64,000 bases of DNA from Alicyclobacillus sp. SO9. Lineage in GTDB: Bacteria; Bacillota; Bacilli; Alicyclobacillales; Alicyclobacillaceae. The position numbers were made by a program, and so were the translations under genes. A model generated the notes under the pieces. It did no database searches. It was not told the DNA's origin and was given only the letters and a program-made list of their open reading frames with translations. Positions 35,974 through 45,236 of the stretch are shown in pieces; the stretch's first letter is position 1, and each line of letters opens with the position of its first letter. The stretch spans positions 2,852,001-2,916,000 of the forward strand of contig NZ_CP066339.1 of assembly GCF_016406125.1 (NCBI RefSeq), read 5' to 3'.

Positions 35974-36960
35974 TCAGCCTCGTGTTTTATCAAGAAGCCT
36001 GTTGCTCACTGATTTCTGTTGTTCCATTCGGCGCTTCCATGCTGAGTCACTTGAAAGATTTACACGACCTGTTCGAACACCGTGAAGCATCCGCAGGCCT
36101 TGATGAGGAAAGGCGACAAACGCCAGTACCATGGTTTTTTCATCCTCATCAATGGGTTGATGGAGCGCATAAGCGTCCATTGCTTCCATGACGCCGTCAA
36201 CATGTCCAGACTCAGACACATCTAGACACAAGGAAGCTAAATCATACAAAGGAGTATCACGAACTGGTGCGGAAACCTGGTTGACTGCCATCCGTCCGTC
36301 TGGCAAGCGAAGGAGACTGGACAGTCTGTAACCGTTCCATGCAATCCCACCGGGTTTACTTGCGGACCATTCGTTGTAGCCTTGCTTTTCAAGTAATTCG
36401 ACGGCACGGCCGCTCACGTCGATCCAACTGTCAACCAAGTCGCTCCAAGCTTTTGTATCTTGTCGACGAACCCTATCTCTGGCAAAAGTCCTCTCGGTGA
36501 CAAACAACTCCTGCGCCGACTTTAAACTCTCTATCCACGACCCTAATCGGTTGTGCATGACATTGCGGTAAGGCTGGAGTTCGGCTCGCCCTTCTGCCAA
36601 CGCAGTGTGGAGAAGACCCAAGTTTTCACCAGCCTGCAAAACATCGTATGGTGTGACCTGCAGAGGTCTCCCCTCAAAAACATTGCTCACATACATGACT
36701 CTTCCTTCATTCACCCTCCGCGCCCGCTCTTGGTAGACATTCTTCAAGTGGCGCTGCACGAGCCGTTGCCCCTGGTGTGCCAAAAGGTCTCCCGCAGTTC
36801 TCTTTACGGCGGCCTCGTTGACGGAGGCAAGCACAGCTTCAAATCTGCCCTGCCTCCCCTTTAGTTGGACTCGTTTTGAATCTACTGGAACGATGTTTGT
36901 GACAGCGAGCTCGTACGTATCCACGTGCGGACCAAGGGTTTGCCACAACTCCTTTGCCAC
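35974..36960 (-). CDS. CotS-family pseudokinase paralogue
   Basis: 328 residues, distant relative of the gene that follows it. The helical C-lobe pattern is kept, including the TPLYDLASL segment at 236-244, but the catalytic loop position reads GIAWNGYRL (205-213) without His-Gly-Asp, and the metal-binding Asp is replaced by Asn227. It should lack phosphotransfer activity. Lies 45 bases after the SpoVID-like gene and 12 bases before the YsxE-like gene, so part of one operon. Alternative: a diverged structural coat protein. Confidence 0.7.
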   Translation of the reverse strand: MAKELWQTLGPHVDTYELAVTNIVPVDSKRVQLKGRQGRFEAVLASVNEAAVKRTAGDLLAHQGQRLVQRHLKNVYQERARRVNEGRVMYVSNVFEGRPLQVTPYDVLQAGENLGLLHTALAEGRAELQPYRNVMHNRLGSWIESLKSAQELFVTERTFARDRVRRQDTKAWSDLVDSWIDVSGRAVELLEKQGYNEWSASKPGGIAWNGYRLSSLLRLPDGRMAVNQVSAPVRDTPLYDLASLCLDVSESGHVDGVMEAMDAYALHQPIDEDEKTMVLAFVAFPHQGLRMLHGVRTGRVNLSSDSAWKRRMEQQKSVSNRLLDKTRG

Positions 36961-37005
36961 GTTGCAGAACCCCCTTCTGTCTGACAGACAACCTTCCCGT
37001 TTTGC

Positions 37006-38502
37006 TTACGCTTCTTGTTGCTGTTCAGATTCCGGAACTGCCAGTGACTGACCAGGATGGACCACAGTATCCCGGGTCAAGTGATTCATCTGTACTAACT
37101 CATCAGCAGAACAATTCAAGCGCACAGAGAGGTCTTCCAGTGATTCCTCGTCCTCCACTATCACGAAACGAAGAGTATACTGTGTATCCGGCCCGTCAAA
37201 GTCCACAAACGACCACATATCTGACGACATGGACACAGATTCCGCCCTCGTCTCGGCTTCGTCGTCAGACTCTCTCAGAACTACTTCGGGAGTCTCCCCA
37301 TCGCCAGCTTCTTCGCTGACAGCATTGCGATGACTTGCCTGGTGCTCGTTCTGTGTCTCTTCAGGTTGTACTGCGCCGACATCGGGAACCTGGTGCTCAA
37401 AATCGAATTCAACGACATTGTCGTTGTCAGGCTGCTGCTGCAGTTCGTCCAGCGAAGGCTCTGCTACATGGCGATGCTCCTGAGAGAATGCTTTGTAAAC
37501 AGCAGAACTTTCGCCTGGATGGCCCTCCTCAGAATCCGAGAGGTATCCCTCCCTCTGCTGGCTTGCCTCTGTCTGCGGTGAACGTTCCGCTCCAAACAAT
37601 CTGTCGAGTCTGTGCAACTCGGAGCTGGAGAAATTCTCCGACTCATCCCCTTCTGGAGACGGCCTGCCAACTTGCGTCTCTGCCATCTCCTGACCGCCTC
37701 GTGCTTCACTGACTCTGTCCGCGTCTCCCACGTCGGATGTGTGCCTCATATCAGGGTTCTCATCATGCTCTGCATCCGTATAGGCTGGCGTAACATCCAT
37801 ATCGTCCTCTGACCCTCTGGTAAGCTGCAGTTCGTCTGCTGCGTCTGTCTGCCATTGCGGAGTCTCATAGGGGGAGTCATATGGCTTCCGTTCATCCTCA
37901 GGATGCGACATCCCAGGATTTGCGCCGCTAGGATTTGAGGCGTCGAGAGGAGGATCATTCACTTCGTAAGCATCATCGTAGAATTCAGGTCCCTTGCTGG
38001 AGGCTTGGTGGAACAACAGGTCTCCTTCCTCTTGAGCTCCGCATTCAAAATGGTATCCCTTGTCTCCGTTTAAACCGAGTATGGATAAGTCACCGATGAT
38101 TCGAATCCACCCTGCGCCAATGACCTCCAACTGCCACGAGGAAATTCGACTGTTGACATTGACAATACCGCGAGGTTGTGCCTTTACAGGAACTCTGAGT
38201 ATAAATGGGAGTCTATGATGGAGATGATTGACACCATTGCTGGCCATCCCAAACGACAATGCGTCAGACGCCTCCTCTAGGTTCTCGCTCCCAGTGTCGC
38301 TCTCCGCACTTGATGGATTTTTTGTATACCCGGCAAAAACGATGGCTCCTTCCAGTACATAGGCATCTCCGACGCGGTCAAACAAGGTTACCTCTGTTGC
38401 TACGGTAGCATCCTCGACAATATCTCCGTCGACTACTGAATCTATAAATACTTCTTGATCGATCTCGAGTTGAATTTGTGGACTACGGTCCGAATCTCCC
38501 AA
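37006..38502 (-). CDS. spoVID: SpoVID-like spore-coat encasement protein with C-terminal LysM
   Basis: About 498 residues in three parts: an N-terminal beta-rich domain (about 1-165, ending FILRVPVKAQPRG and following residues), a long acidic low-complexity middle full of Glu, Asp, Gln and Ser, and a LysM domain at about 443-491 (DLSVRLNCSADEL). SpoVID, which guides coat layers onto the spore, has this plan. TTG at 38502 is chosen because AAAGGAGGG lies 7 bases upstream; the frame continues to 38628 without initiation signals. First gene of the coat operon, behind a sigma-E-like promoter. Confidence 0.85.
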   Translation of the reverse strand: MGDSDRSPQIQLEIDQEVFIDSVVDGDIVEDATVATEVTLFDRVGDAYVLEGAIVFAGYTKNPSSAESDTGSENLEEASDALSFGMASNGVNHLHHRLPFILRVPVKAQPRGIVNVNSRISSWQLEVIGAGWIRIIGDLSILGLNGDKGYHFECGAQEEGDLLFHQASSKGPEFYDDAYEVNDPPLDASNPSGANPGMSHPEDERKPYDSPYETPQWQTDAADELQLTRGSEDDMDVTPAYTDAEHDENPDMRHTSDVGDADRVSEARGGQEMAETQVGRPSPEGDESENFSSSELHRLDRLFGAERSPQTEASQQREGYLSDSEEGHPGESSAVYKAFSQEHRHVAEPSLDELQQQPDNDNVVEFDFEHQVPDVGAVQPEETQNEHQASHRNAVSEEAGDGETPEVVLRESDDEAETRAESVSMSSDMWSFVDFDGPDTQYTLRFVIVEDEESLEDLSVRLNCSADELVQMNHLTRDTVVHPGQSLAVPESEQQQEA

Positions 38503-38545
38503 GGCTGTTCCCTCCTTTTGCTGAATTAGACAGGATTCCACCATA

Positions 38546-38572
38546 AATTTATGCCCTGTTGAACTCTGATAT
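38546..38572 (-). promoter_or_regulatory. Sigma-E-like promoter of the spoVID operon
   Basis: Minus strand: ATA (38570-38572, within GACATATCAG), 16-base spacer, CATAAATT (38546-38553). This matches the sigma-E pattern ATA-N16-CATACANT at all but one fixed base. It lies 44 bases before the TTG start, downstream of the hem terminator. Confidence 0.65.
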
Positions 38573-38578
38573 GTCCGC

Positions 38579-38614
38579 ACAATAAAAGCCCGTGTGCAGA
38601 CACAACTGCGCACG
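38579..38614 (-). terminator. Intrinsic terminator of the hem operon
   Basis: Minus strand: CCCGTGCGCAG / CTGCACACGGG with a 6-base loop and one mismatch, followed by CTTTTATTGT. It lies 54 bases after the hemL stop and separates the hem genes from the spore-coat operon. Confidence 0.85.
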
Positions 38615-38667
38615 GGCCCATAAACCATCGACAGTATTTTAAATCAGGAGGTTGCGGTACACCTGTT

Positions 38668-39957
38668 TTACAACTGCTGAAAAGCCGCTTTCATTGCTGC
38701 TTGCGTGTATTCTAGTTCCCGAGTTGTATGAACTGCAGAGACAAAACCTGATTCCAACTGCGAGGGAGCTATGGACACACCTTCTGTCAACATTAACTGA
38801 AAATACTGTCCGAAGCGTTCCTTGTCTGACTCCATCGCTGAATCAAAATCAGTAACAGGTCCGCTGTGAAAGAACAAGCCAAACATTGCACCCATTGCAT
38901 GTCCATAGACAGGAATTCCTTTTTCACGGCCCAATGAAACAAAGGTGTCCACCAAGGCTTGCCCATAGTCCTGCATTTTCTGATAAACGCCTTGTTGGTC
39001 GGCATCCTTTAACATCTGCAGCGACTTCAATCCCGCTGCCATCGCCAAGGGATTTCCAGACAGCGTACCCGCTTGATAGACTGGGCCCGCCGGCGCCACT
39101 TGTTCCATAATATCTCGACGACCTCCGTACGCACCAACCGGTAATCCTGCTCCAATTACCTTTCCAAGAGTGGTTAAGTCGGGCTTCACGTTGAAGCGTG
39201 CACCAGCACCTCCTAAAGATACGCGAAAACCGGTCATGACTTCGTCAAAAATCAACAGACTCCCGTAGGCCTCCGTAAGCGTTCTGATTCCCTCAAGATA
39301 GCCTTCGTTTGGCAAAACACACCCCATATTGCCAGCTACCGGTTCGACAATCACGGCGGCAATGTCTGATCCATATTTTTGGAACAGACCGTTCAGTGCT
39401 TCCAAATTATTGTATGGAACAGTCAAAGTAGCATTGGCCGTACCACCTGGAACACCTGGGCTGTCAGGCAACGCAAACGTGGCAACACCTGAGCCAGCCT
39501 TGACCAACAGGCTGTCAGCGTGACCATGATAACATCCCTCAAATTTCACAATATAGGGGCGATTGGTATAAGCTCTAGCCAACCGGAGTGCGCTCATAGT
39601 GGCTTCGGTTCCGCTGTTGACCATTCGTACGACTTCGATGGAAGGAACAAGTGAAACAACCATTTCAGCCATTTGCGTTTCCAGCTCAGTCGGCATTCCA
39701 AAACTTGTTCCTTTAGCCGTAACTCTCGTTACTTCCGACACAATCTCCGGGTGAGCATGCCCCCACATCAACGGACCCCACGACAACAGGTAATCGATGT
39801 ACCGATTACCATCAATATCGTAGACGTAGGGCCCTTCGCCGTGGTCCGCAAAAACTGGTGTTCCGCCAACGGCACGGTATGCTCGAACAGGACTGTTTAC
39901 CCCGCCCGGCATCACTTTTTGTGCAGCTTCATATGCTTTCGCAGAACGCTCTCGCAC
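38668..39957 (-). CDS. hemL: Glutamate-1-semialdehyde 2,1-aminomutase
   Basis: Converts glutamate-1-semialdehyde to 5-aminolevulinate, the last step of the C5 route. 429 residues, normal. Pyridoxal-phosphate Lys lies in [18 protein letters not shown] near 265; VNSGTEATMSALRLAR and LIFDEVMTGFR are also typical. GTG start with GAGGAG 10 bases upstream. Last gene of hemAXCDBL. Confidence 0.98.
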   Translation of the reverse strand: MRERSAKAYEAAQKVMPGGVNSPVRAYRAVGGTPVFADHGEGPYVYDIDGNRYIDYLLSWGPLMWGHAHPEIVSEVTRVTAKGTSFGMPTELETQMAEMVVSLVPSIEVVRMVNSGTEATMSALRLARAYTNRPYIVKFEGCYHGHADSLLVKAGSGVATFALPDSPGVPGGTANATLTVPYNNLEALNGLFQKYGSDIAAVIVEPVAGNMGCVLPNEGYLEGIRTLTEAYGSLLIFDEVMTGFRVSLGGAGARFNVKPDLTTLGKVIGAGLPVGAYGGRRDIMEQVAPAGPVYQAGTLSGNPLAMAAGLKSLQMLKDADQQGVYQKMQDYGQALVDTFVSLGREKGIPVYGHAMGAMFGLFFHSGPVTDFDSAMESDKERFGQYFQLMLTEGVSIAPSQLESGFVSAVHTTRELEYTQAAMKAAFQQL

Positions 39958-40031
39958 AGATCTTCAACTCCTCTGCATAACTCTATTGCCTCAACGTCGT
40001 TTGCGGATTCTGCCTCAGGAAATCCCCTTTC

Positions 40032-41006
40032 CTATAGGTCTTTACGCCACACAGCCGCCTCTTTGGCATGATAGGTAAGAATAAAATCTGCACCCGCTCT
40101 TTTGAACGACGTCAGTATTTCCGGAATCATTGCCCTTTCATCAATCCACCCCTTGGCTGCGGCCGCCTTTACCATGCTGTATTCAGCGCTGACATTGTAA
40201 GTGGCAAGCGGAACATTGAACTGCTCACGAATCGTGCGCGTCACATCAAGATAGGAGAGTGCCGGCTTTGTCATGAGCATGTCCGCGCCCTCAAGTATAT
40301 CCGACTGGGCCTCGCGAACCGCTTCCCGAACATTAGGCGGATCCATTTGATAGGTACGCCGGTCACCAAACGAGGGGGCGGAGTGCGCAGCGTCGCGAAA
40401 CGGACCGTAAAATGCAGAAGCATATTTAACCGCATACGACAAAATTACTACATTGTGAAACTCCTCTTCGTCAAGTATTCTCCGAATCGCCTGCACCCGC
40501 CCGTCCATCATATCAGAGGGAGCTACGACATCCGCACCTGCCCGTGCGTGAGACAAGGCGGTTTGAGCTATGTAATTGAGACTGGGGTCATTGACAATCT
40601 CTCCGCCTCGTACAACACCGCAGTGACCTGCCGGATTATATTGGCATAGGCAGACGTCTGTCATGACCAGCAACTCAGGATTTTCCTCCTTTGCCGCGCG
40701 AATAGCCTGCTGTACAATACCGTTTTCCGCGTACGCGCCGGAACTCTCATCGTCCTTTTCCTGGGGAATCCCAAACAGAATGATACCAGGAATAGATAGC
40801 TCACTAATCTGTCCAATCTCGCGACGGAAATCGTCCAAACCATGATGGTAGATTCCAGGCATGGCATTTATCTCTTCGGACCCGCTTAAACCCTCCTGCA
40901 CGAACATCGGGTAAATCAAGTCGCCCACATTCCACTCATGCTCTCGAATCAGGTTCCGCATGGCCTGACTGCTTCTTAGACGGCGATGACGTTGAAACCC
41001 TCCCAT
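40032..41006 (-). CDS. hemB: Delta-aminolevulinic acid dehydratase (porphobilinogen synthase)
   Basis: Condenses two 5-aminolevulinate molecules to porphobilinogen. 324 residues. Two Schiff-base lysines: the one in YAVKYASAFYGPFR near 194-200 and the one in MLMTKPALSYLD near 248. The cysteine cluster C118, C120, and a following Cys in VCLCQYNPAGHCG indicates a zinc-type enzyme. ATG with AGGAGG upstream. Confidence 0.98.
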   Translation of the reverse strand: MGGFQRHRRLRSSQAMRNLIREHEWNVGDLIYPMFVQEGLSGSEEINAMPGIYHHGLDDFRREIGQISELSIPGIILFGIPQEKDDESSGAYAENGIVQQAIRAAKEENPELLVMTDVCLCQYNPAGHCGVVRGGEIVNDPSLNYIAQTALSHARAGADVVAPSDMMDGRVQAIRRILDEEEFHNVVILSYAVKYASAFYGPFRDAAHSAPSFGDRRTYQMDPPNVREAVREAQSDILEGADMLMTKPALSYLDVTRTIREQFNVPLATYNVSAEYSMVKAAAAKGWIDERAMIPEILTSFKRAGADFILTYHAKEAAVWRKDL

Positions 41007-41050
41007 TTTGCATTTCCTCCTTCTATACCTCTCTGAGTTTCGTTCTGGAT

Positions 41051-41881
41051 TTAAAACTTGTCCTGTCGATCCTTCACCCGTTTCACTTTTGGCCGCATAA
41101 CATCTACCACAGCATCAATGACACTTTCAGAACTGGGGTGTTCAGCAACCGCAGCAACTTCCAGCTCCAGTTTTTCGCAAGCTTGCTTTGTGGTCTCACC
41201 CACTACCACAAATTGCACATTGCGCTGTTTAAAGTGCGCTGGACCCACTTGCTTCAGCAGACTCTTCACGGCCGACGGACTGAAGAGCAGGATAGCAATC
41301 CGTTCTGCTTTGAATAAGTCCTGCCACCTTGCTCGTGGAACATGGCATTCGACGGTATCATAACAAATGCACTCATCCACTGCATAACCTGCATCACGGA
41401 GGTTTTCTATGAATTGAGTGTCCGATAAATTGCCCCGCGGTACAAGAAATCGCGTGTTAGGTTTCCCTGCAAAGGATTCAATCATGTGATGAGCTAGTTC
41501 TACACTGCTGCGCACACCGTGGTAAACCTCGGCAGCAATCCCGTGATTTGCTGCAACCTCTTTTGTTTTCTCAGAAATAGCAATCCAAGTAATACTACTT
41601 TCCGGAAGCTGCCGGCCCACTCGCTTTGCAGCAGCATCCAAGGAACGAACCGTGTTTGCAGAAGTGAGAACCACAACGTCATAATCTGATAGATTTTGAA
41701 TCATCTGGTCTACACGTGCATTGTCACGATAATGAATTTCAATTACCGGAGCAATGTGAGGCACACCGCCCAAGTCACAGATTCTCTCAATCATTCCCTC
41801 AGCTTGTTGTGAAGGACGTGTAATGATAACGTCAACGCCCTTCAGCGGCAAACTCACACCGTTTTTCTCTCCGGATTTCAT
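41051..41881 (-). CDS. hemD: Uroporphyrinogen-III synthase
   Basis: Closes hydroxymethylbilane with inversion of ring D. 276 residues with the two alternating HUP-like domains and typical weak conservation; the ITRPSQQA start, VVLTSANTVR and LLFSPSAVKSLL segments fit. ATG overlaps the hemC stop by 4 bases (ATGA). Identified by these segments plus place in the operon. Confidence 0.94.
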   Translation of the reverse strand: MKSGEKNGVSLPLKGVDVIITRPSQQAEGMIERICDLGGVPHIAPVIEIHYRDNARVDQMIQNLSDYDVVVLTSANTVRSLDAAAKRVGRQLPESSITWIAISEKTKEVAANHGIAAEVYHGVRSSVELAHHMIESFAGKPNTRFLVPRGNLSDTQFIENLRDAGYAVDECICYDTVECHVPRARWQDLFKAERIAILLFSPSAVKSLLKQVGPAHFKQRNVQFVVVGETTKQACEKLELEVAAVAEHPSSESVIDAVVDVMRPKVKRVKDRQDKF

Positions 41882-42804
41882 GAATCGCTCACCCTCACTG
41901 CGTTCAGGATTTCCTCTGCCCCCTGGTCTCGCAATCTGGCTGCAACCTTTTGACCAAGTTCCGAAGCGTTCCTGCCGCGGTCTTCTGCCCGGATAACTGT
42001 AGTTCCGTCCTCCGCCGCGACCAGGCCTTTTAAATGAATGTCTCCATCTTTGTCAACGGTCGCAAATCCCGCTAAAGGAACTTGGCAACTGCCGTCTAAG
42101 GCTGCTAGCAAGCTGCGTTCTGCCAAAGCCGCAGTCTGGGCAGCTTCGTCCGTCAAACGAGCCAAGAGCTCCAACACGTAATCGTCGTCTTTACGACATT
42201 CGATTCCGAGAATCCCCTGTCCCACCGCCGGAAGACAATCGTCTGGTTCCAAATACTGCGTAATGCGTTTCGACCAGCCCATACGAGCAAGTCCAGAGGC
42301 TGCAAGAAGAATGGCATCGAAATCTCCACGCTCCATTTTTGCGATGCGTGTATCAATATTTCCGCGGATGGACTCGACGCGAATATCAGGTCTTAACGCC
42401 CTTATCTGCGCCATTCTACGTAAGCTTGACGTACCTACTACGGCCCCTTGAGGAAGCTTTTGCCAAGGTACTTCGTCTCGGGATAAGAATGCGTCTCTAG
42501 GGTCTTCTCGTTCCGGCACGCCTCCAAGGGCGAGTCCGTCCGCCAACCGGGCAGGCATGTCTTTCATGCTGTGCACAGCCAAGTCAGCTTCGTTGCTCAA
42601 CATTAGCTGCTCAATTTCTGAAACGAATAAGCCTTTTCCGCCCACCTTAGACAATGTGACATTTAGAATCGTATCTCCTCTGGTTGTCACAGGCACAATC
42701 ACAAACTGCGTGTCCGGTGCGAGCTGTTGCATTTTCGAAATGACCCATTTTGTTTGAGTCATCGCCAAGGCGCTTTTTCGTGATGCCACGCGAATCGTTC
42801 TCAT
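41878..42804 (-). CDS. hemC: Hydroxymethylbilane synthase (porphobilinogen deaminase)
   Basis: Polymerises four porphobilinogens on a dipyrromethane cofactor. About 308 residues. Cofactor Cys in LDGSCQVPLAG near 238-248, catalytic Asp in HSMKDMPA near 80-87, and GTSSLRR. The frame opens at 42888, but ATG 42804 (MRTIRVASRKSALA) has GAGAGGA 6 bases upstream and is the family start. Confidence 0.97.
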   Translation of the reverse strand: MRTIRVASRKSALAMTQTKWVISKMQQLAPDTQFVIVPVTTRGDTILNVTLSKVGGKGLFVSEIEQLMLSNEADLAVHSMKDMPARLADGLALGGVPEREDPRDAFLSRDEVPWQKLPQGAVVGTSSLRRMAQIRALRPDIRVESIRGNIDTRIAKMERGDFDAILLAASGLARMGWSKRITQYLEPDDCLPAVGQGILGIECRKDDDYVLELLARLTDEAAQTAALAERSLLAALDGSCQVPLAGFATVDKDGDIHLKGLVAAEDGTTVIRAEDRGRNASELGQKVAARLRDQGAEEILNAVRVSDS

Positions 42805-42884
42805 AACTAGTCCTCTCAATCCTTCATTCTTAAAAGCTTGTCCTCTAGCAAGCAGTTGCCTTATATTACAGTGCTCACGAGTGG

Positions 42885-43697
42885 TCAATTACCATGATGA
42901 AACACGGAGATATTGCTTACAATTAAGAAATTAACGACAACCCCTATAAAGCATATCAAACTATACCCCGCTAAGCGACGTCCGCCCCATCCCGACCGCA
43001 ACCGCAACATCAAGTAAACACCGTACATAATCCATAAAACTACAGTGGCAATGGGCTTAGGATCCCAAAATTGAAACTTCCCTATACTAATATTCGCCCA
43101 AATCATACCTAGTAGCATGGATATAAGCAACAGCGGCAGGCCAACAACAATTGACCCAAAACTATAGCGATCTAGGACATCGAGGGCAGGCAAGCGAAAA
43201 TACCACGCACTCCACTGCTTCTTCCTCAGCATGCGCTCTTGAATCAAATACATGACGGAAAACAAGAAAGCAAATGCAAAAGCAGCATAACTCAGTGCAG
43301 CCGTTGCGATGTGCAAAACCAGCAGGTCTCCCTGTCGATGGGGATAAATCACGTCGGTTCGACCCACAATATCAAAGACAACCATAAAAAAAACGAGAGC
43401 GTTTGCAAAGAACAGAAGCATTCCAACTTGAAAAAAGGTTTGCACGACGACAGCAACGAGCAAGATAATCCATGACAATAGAAGCAACAAATCAAACCGG
43501 TTGTATACCGGAGGTGTTCCAAACCGCTCCAAACGAAGGAGCAGGTACGCCGTCAACAGCCCGAAAACAGCAAATAACAAAATAAGCGCCGTTCGATTAA
43601 TCGTCCGGCGCGGTTGTATAGAGTCCATAAAGAATAAAACCAAACTCGCAGCGTACAGGATAATCATACCATCATACAGAAGTCGACTCCAAACCAT
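42885..43697 (-). CDS. hemX: HemX, CcsA-like membrane protein of the hem operon
   Basis: 270 residues with about eight membrane helices and the CcsA/CcmC-like core (the segment GMIWANISIGKFQFWDPKP resembles the tryptophan-rich haem-handling motif). In B. subtilis HemX limits the amount of glutamyl-tRNA reductase HemA. Located between hemA and hemC as there; starts with ATG 11 bases after hemA. The role is inferred from that. Confidence 0.93.
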   Translation of the reverse strand: MVWSRLLYDGMIILYAASLVLFFMDSIQPRRTINRTALILLFAVFGLLTAYLLLRLERFGTPPVYNRFDLLLLLSWIILLVAVVVQTFFQVGMLLFFANALVFFMVVFDIVGRTDVIYPHRQGDLLVLHIATAALSYAAFAFAFLFSVMYLIQERMLRKKQWSAWYFRLPALDVLDRYSFGSIVVGLPLLLISMLLGMIWANISIGKFQFWDPKPIATVVLWIMYGVYLMLRLRSGWGGRRLAGYSLICFIGVVVNFLIVSNISVFHHGN

Positions 43698-43708
43698 TGC
43701 TGCGCTCC

Positions 43709-45151
43709 TTAGCGAAGTACCGGATGCAGTTGCAGTTCGTCACCTTGCCCATTTTCTTCTGTTAACAATGAATCCCGCCATTTTCGCAGCATATCTATAA
43801 ATCCCGGCTCTGCCAGCTCGGTAAGGCGAACATCACCCGTGTTCGACTGAGCAAGAATGTTGCCCTTCGCAGCTTCCAGCAAATCCGTCGACGCGATTCC
43901 AAACAACTGAGCAAAGACGCTTATCTGCCTTGTGCCACCCGGAGTATTTGCCAAATCTTTTAAATTCTTGACCGGATCTCTCAATAACTGATTGACAATG
44001 CTCATCGTGTGTTTGTTAATCAGTTTTAGTTCCCGCTCAGACAAATCCGGAAGCTTACGCTGTAAGCTTTCCATGACTTCCGACTGAACCCTGGTGCCTT
44101 TGTCACGAATTGCAGTGATAAGCGGTACTACTTCTTGTTCAGACAGCCAGTGTGAATACTCTCGCAAGACACTCTGTATCATATCGTCCACTATAACCGA
44201 TTGACGTTTTCTTTCTTCCACATTGGCAGCGACGACACCTTGTAGATCATCAATATCATACAAATAGACATTACGCAAGTCCCCCACAGCCGGGTCAACG
44301 TCTCGAGGCACTGCAATATCGATGACAATCATTGGCCGATTGCTGCGCGCCTTCAATGCCGACATCACTTGATGCTGAGCCAGCACCATTGACTGAGAAC
44401 GCGTGGATGAAATCACAATGTCCGCTTCGCTCAAACACTTATCGAGCTCATCCCATGGATATGCTGTTCCTTGAAACTGCGAAGCCAACTCCTTCGCTTT
44501 TTCAAATGTTCGATTCACCACCGAGATGTCATAAACGCCGTTTGCATGCAGGTGCTGTGCTGCCAGTGCGCTCATTTTTCCTGCGCCAACCACCAATACC
44601 CGCTGCCCCGACAAGTTGCCATATATCTTCTTTGCCAATTGCACCGCTGCATAGCTCACGGAAACAGGGTTCTTACCAATGTCCGTTTCCGTCTGAGCCT
44701 TCTTTCCGAGTTCTATCGCAAGTCGAAATAATCGATTAAGTAAAAGACCGGTATTACCACTGTCTGAGGCAAGCAAATAAGCGTTGCGCACCTGTCCCAG
44801 AATTTGCGTCTCACCTATTATCAAGGAGTCCATCCCGGATATCACTTTCATTAGATGAACGACAGCTTCTTCACCCCGATGAACGTATAAGTGCTGTTCC
44901 AGTTCTTGTCGAGAAATCCCAGCGCGTTTCGTCAACAAGGACTTTAAGTAATCCTCGCCGGCTTTATAAGAACTTACTACTGCATAGATTTCAGTCCGAT
45001 TGCATGTAGAAAGTACGACACTTTCCAAGACAGTACTTGTGTTGCGAATCTGCTCCAACACTTCATCCAAATCCACATCGGAGAGGCTGATGCGTTCGCG
45101 CACATCGACAGTTGCAGTATTTTGATTTAGACCTAGAGCTACAATATGCAA
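43709..45151 (-). CDS. hemA: Glutamyl-tRNA reductase
   Basis: First committed step of tetrapyrrole synthesis: reduces glutamyl-tRNA to glutamate-1-semialdehyde with NADPH. 480 residues, slightly long at the C-terminus. Catalytic Cys in LSTCNRTEIYA near 48-58, NADPH fold VLVVGAGKMSALAA near 185, dimerisation helix C-terminal. The start is TTG at 45151 with GGAGGTG 8 bases upstream; a weak start codon would lower synthesis of this rate-limiting enzyme. First gene of the hem operon. Confidence 0.97.
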   Translation of the reverse strand: MHIVALGLNQNTATVDVRERISLSDVDLDEVLEQIRNTSTVLESVVLSTCNRTEIYAVVSSYKAGEDYLKSLLTKRAGISRQELEQHLYVHRGEEAVVHLMKVISGMDSLIIGETQILGQVRNAYLLASDSGNTGLLLNRLFRLAIELGKKAQTETDIGKNPVSVSYAAVQLAKKIYGNLSGQRVLVVGAGKMSALAAQHLHANGVYDISVVNRTFEKAKELASQFQGTAYPWDELDKCLSEADIVISSTRSQSMVLAQHQVMSALKARSNRPMIVIDIAVPRDVDPAVGDLRNVYLYDIDDLQGVVAANVEERKRQSVIVDDMIQSVLREYSHWLSEQEVVPLITAIRDKGTRVQSEVMESLQRKLPDLSERELKLINKHTMSIVNQLLRDPVKNLKDLANTPGGTRQISVFAQLFGIASTDLLEAAKGNILAQSNTGDVRLTELAEPGFIDMLRKWRDSLLTEENGQGDELQLHPVLR

Positions 45152-45196
45152 CTTGCGAACACCTCCGTTTCAGAACTAACTTACAATCTATCACCC

Positions 45197-45205
45197 ATTA
45201 TATCA
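45197..45205 (-). promoter_or_regulatory. Extended -10 promoter of the hem operon
   Basis: Minus strand TGATATAAT, that is, a TG-n extension before a consensus TATAAT, about 46 bases before the hemA start and inside the 85-base gap after engB. No good -35. No obvious PerR or Fur box was seen overlapping it. Confidence 0.7.
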
Positions 45206-45236
45206 CGCTGTAGAAAACCTACATGGCGAGAGTTTG

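Noticed and set aside
40068-40649. 193-codon plus-strand frame opposite hemB
   Set aside because: Antisense to a conserved enzyme, with no family resemblance.
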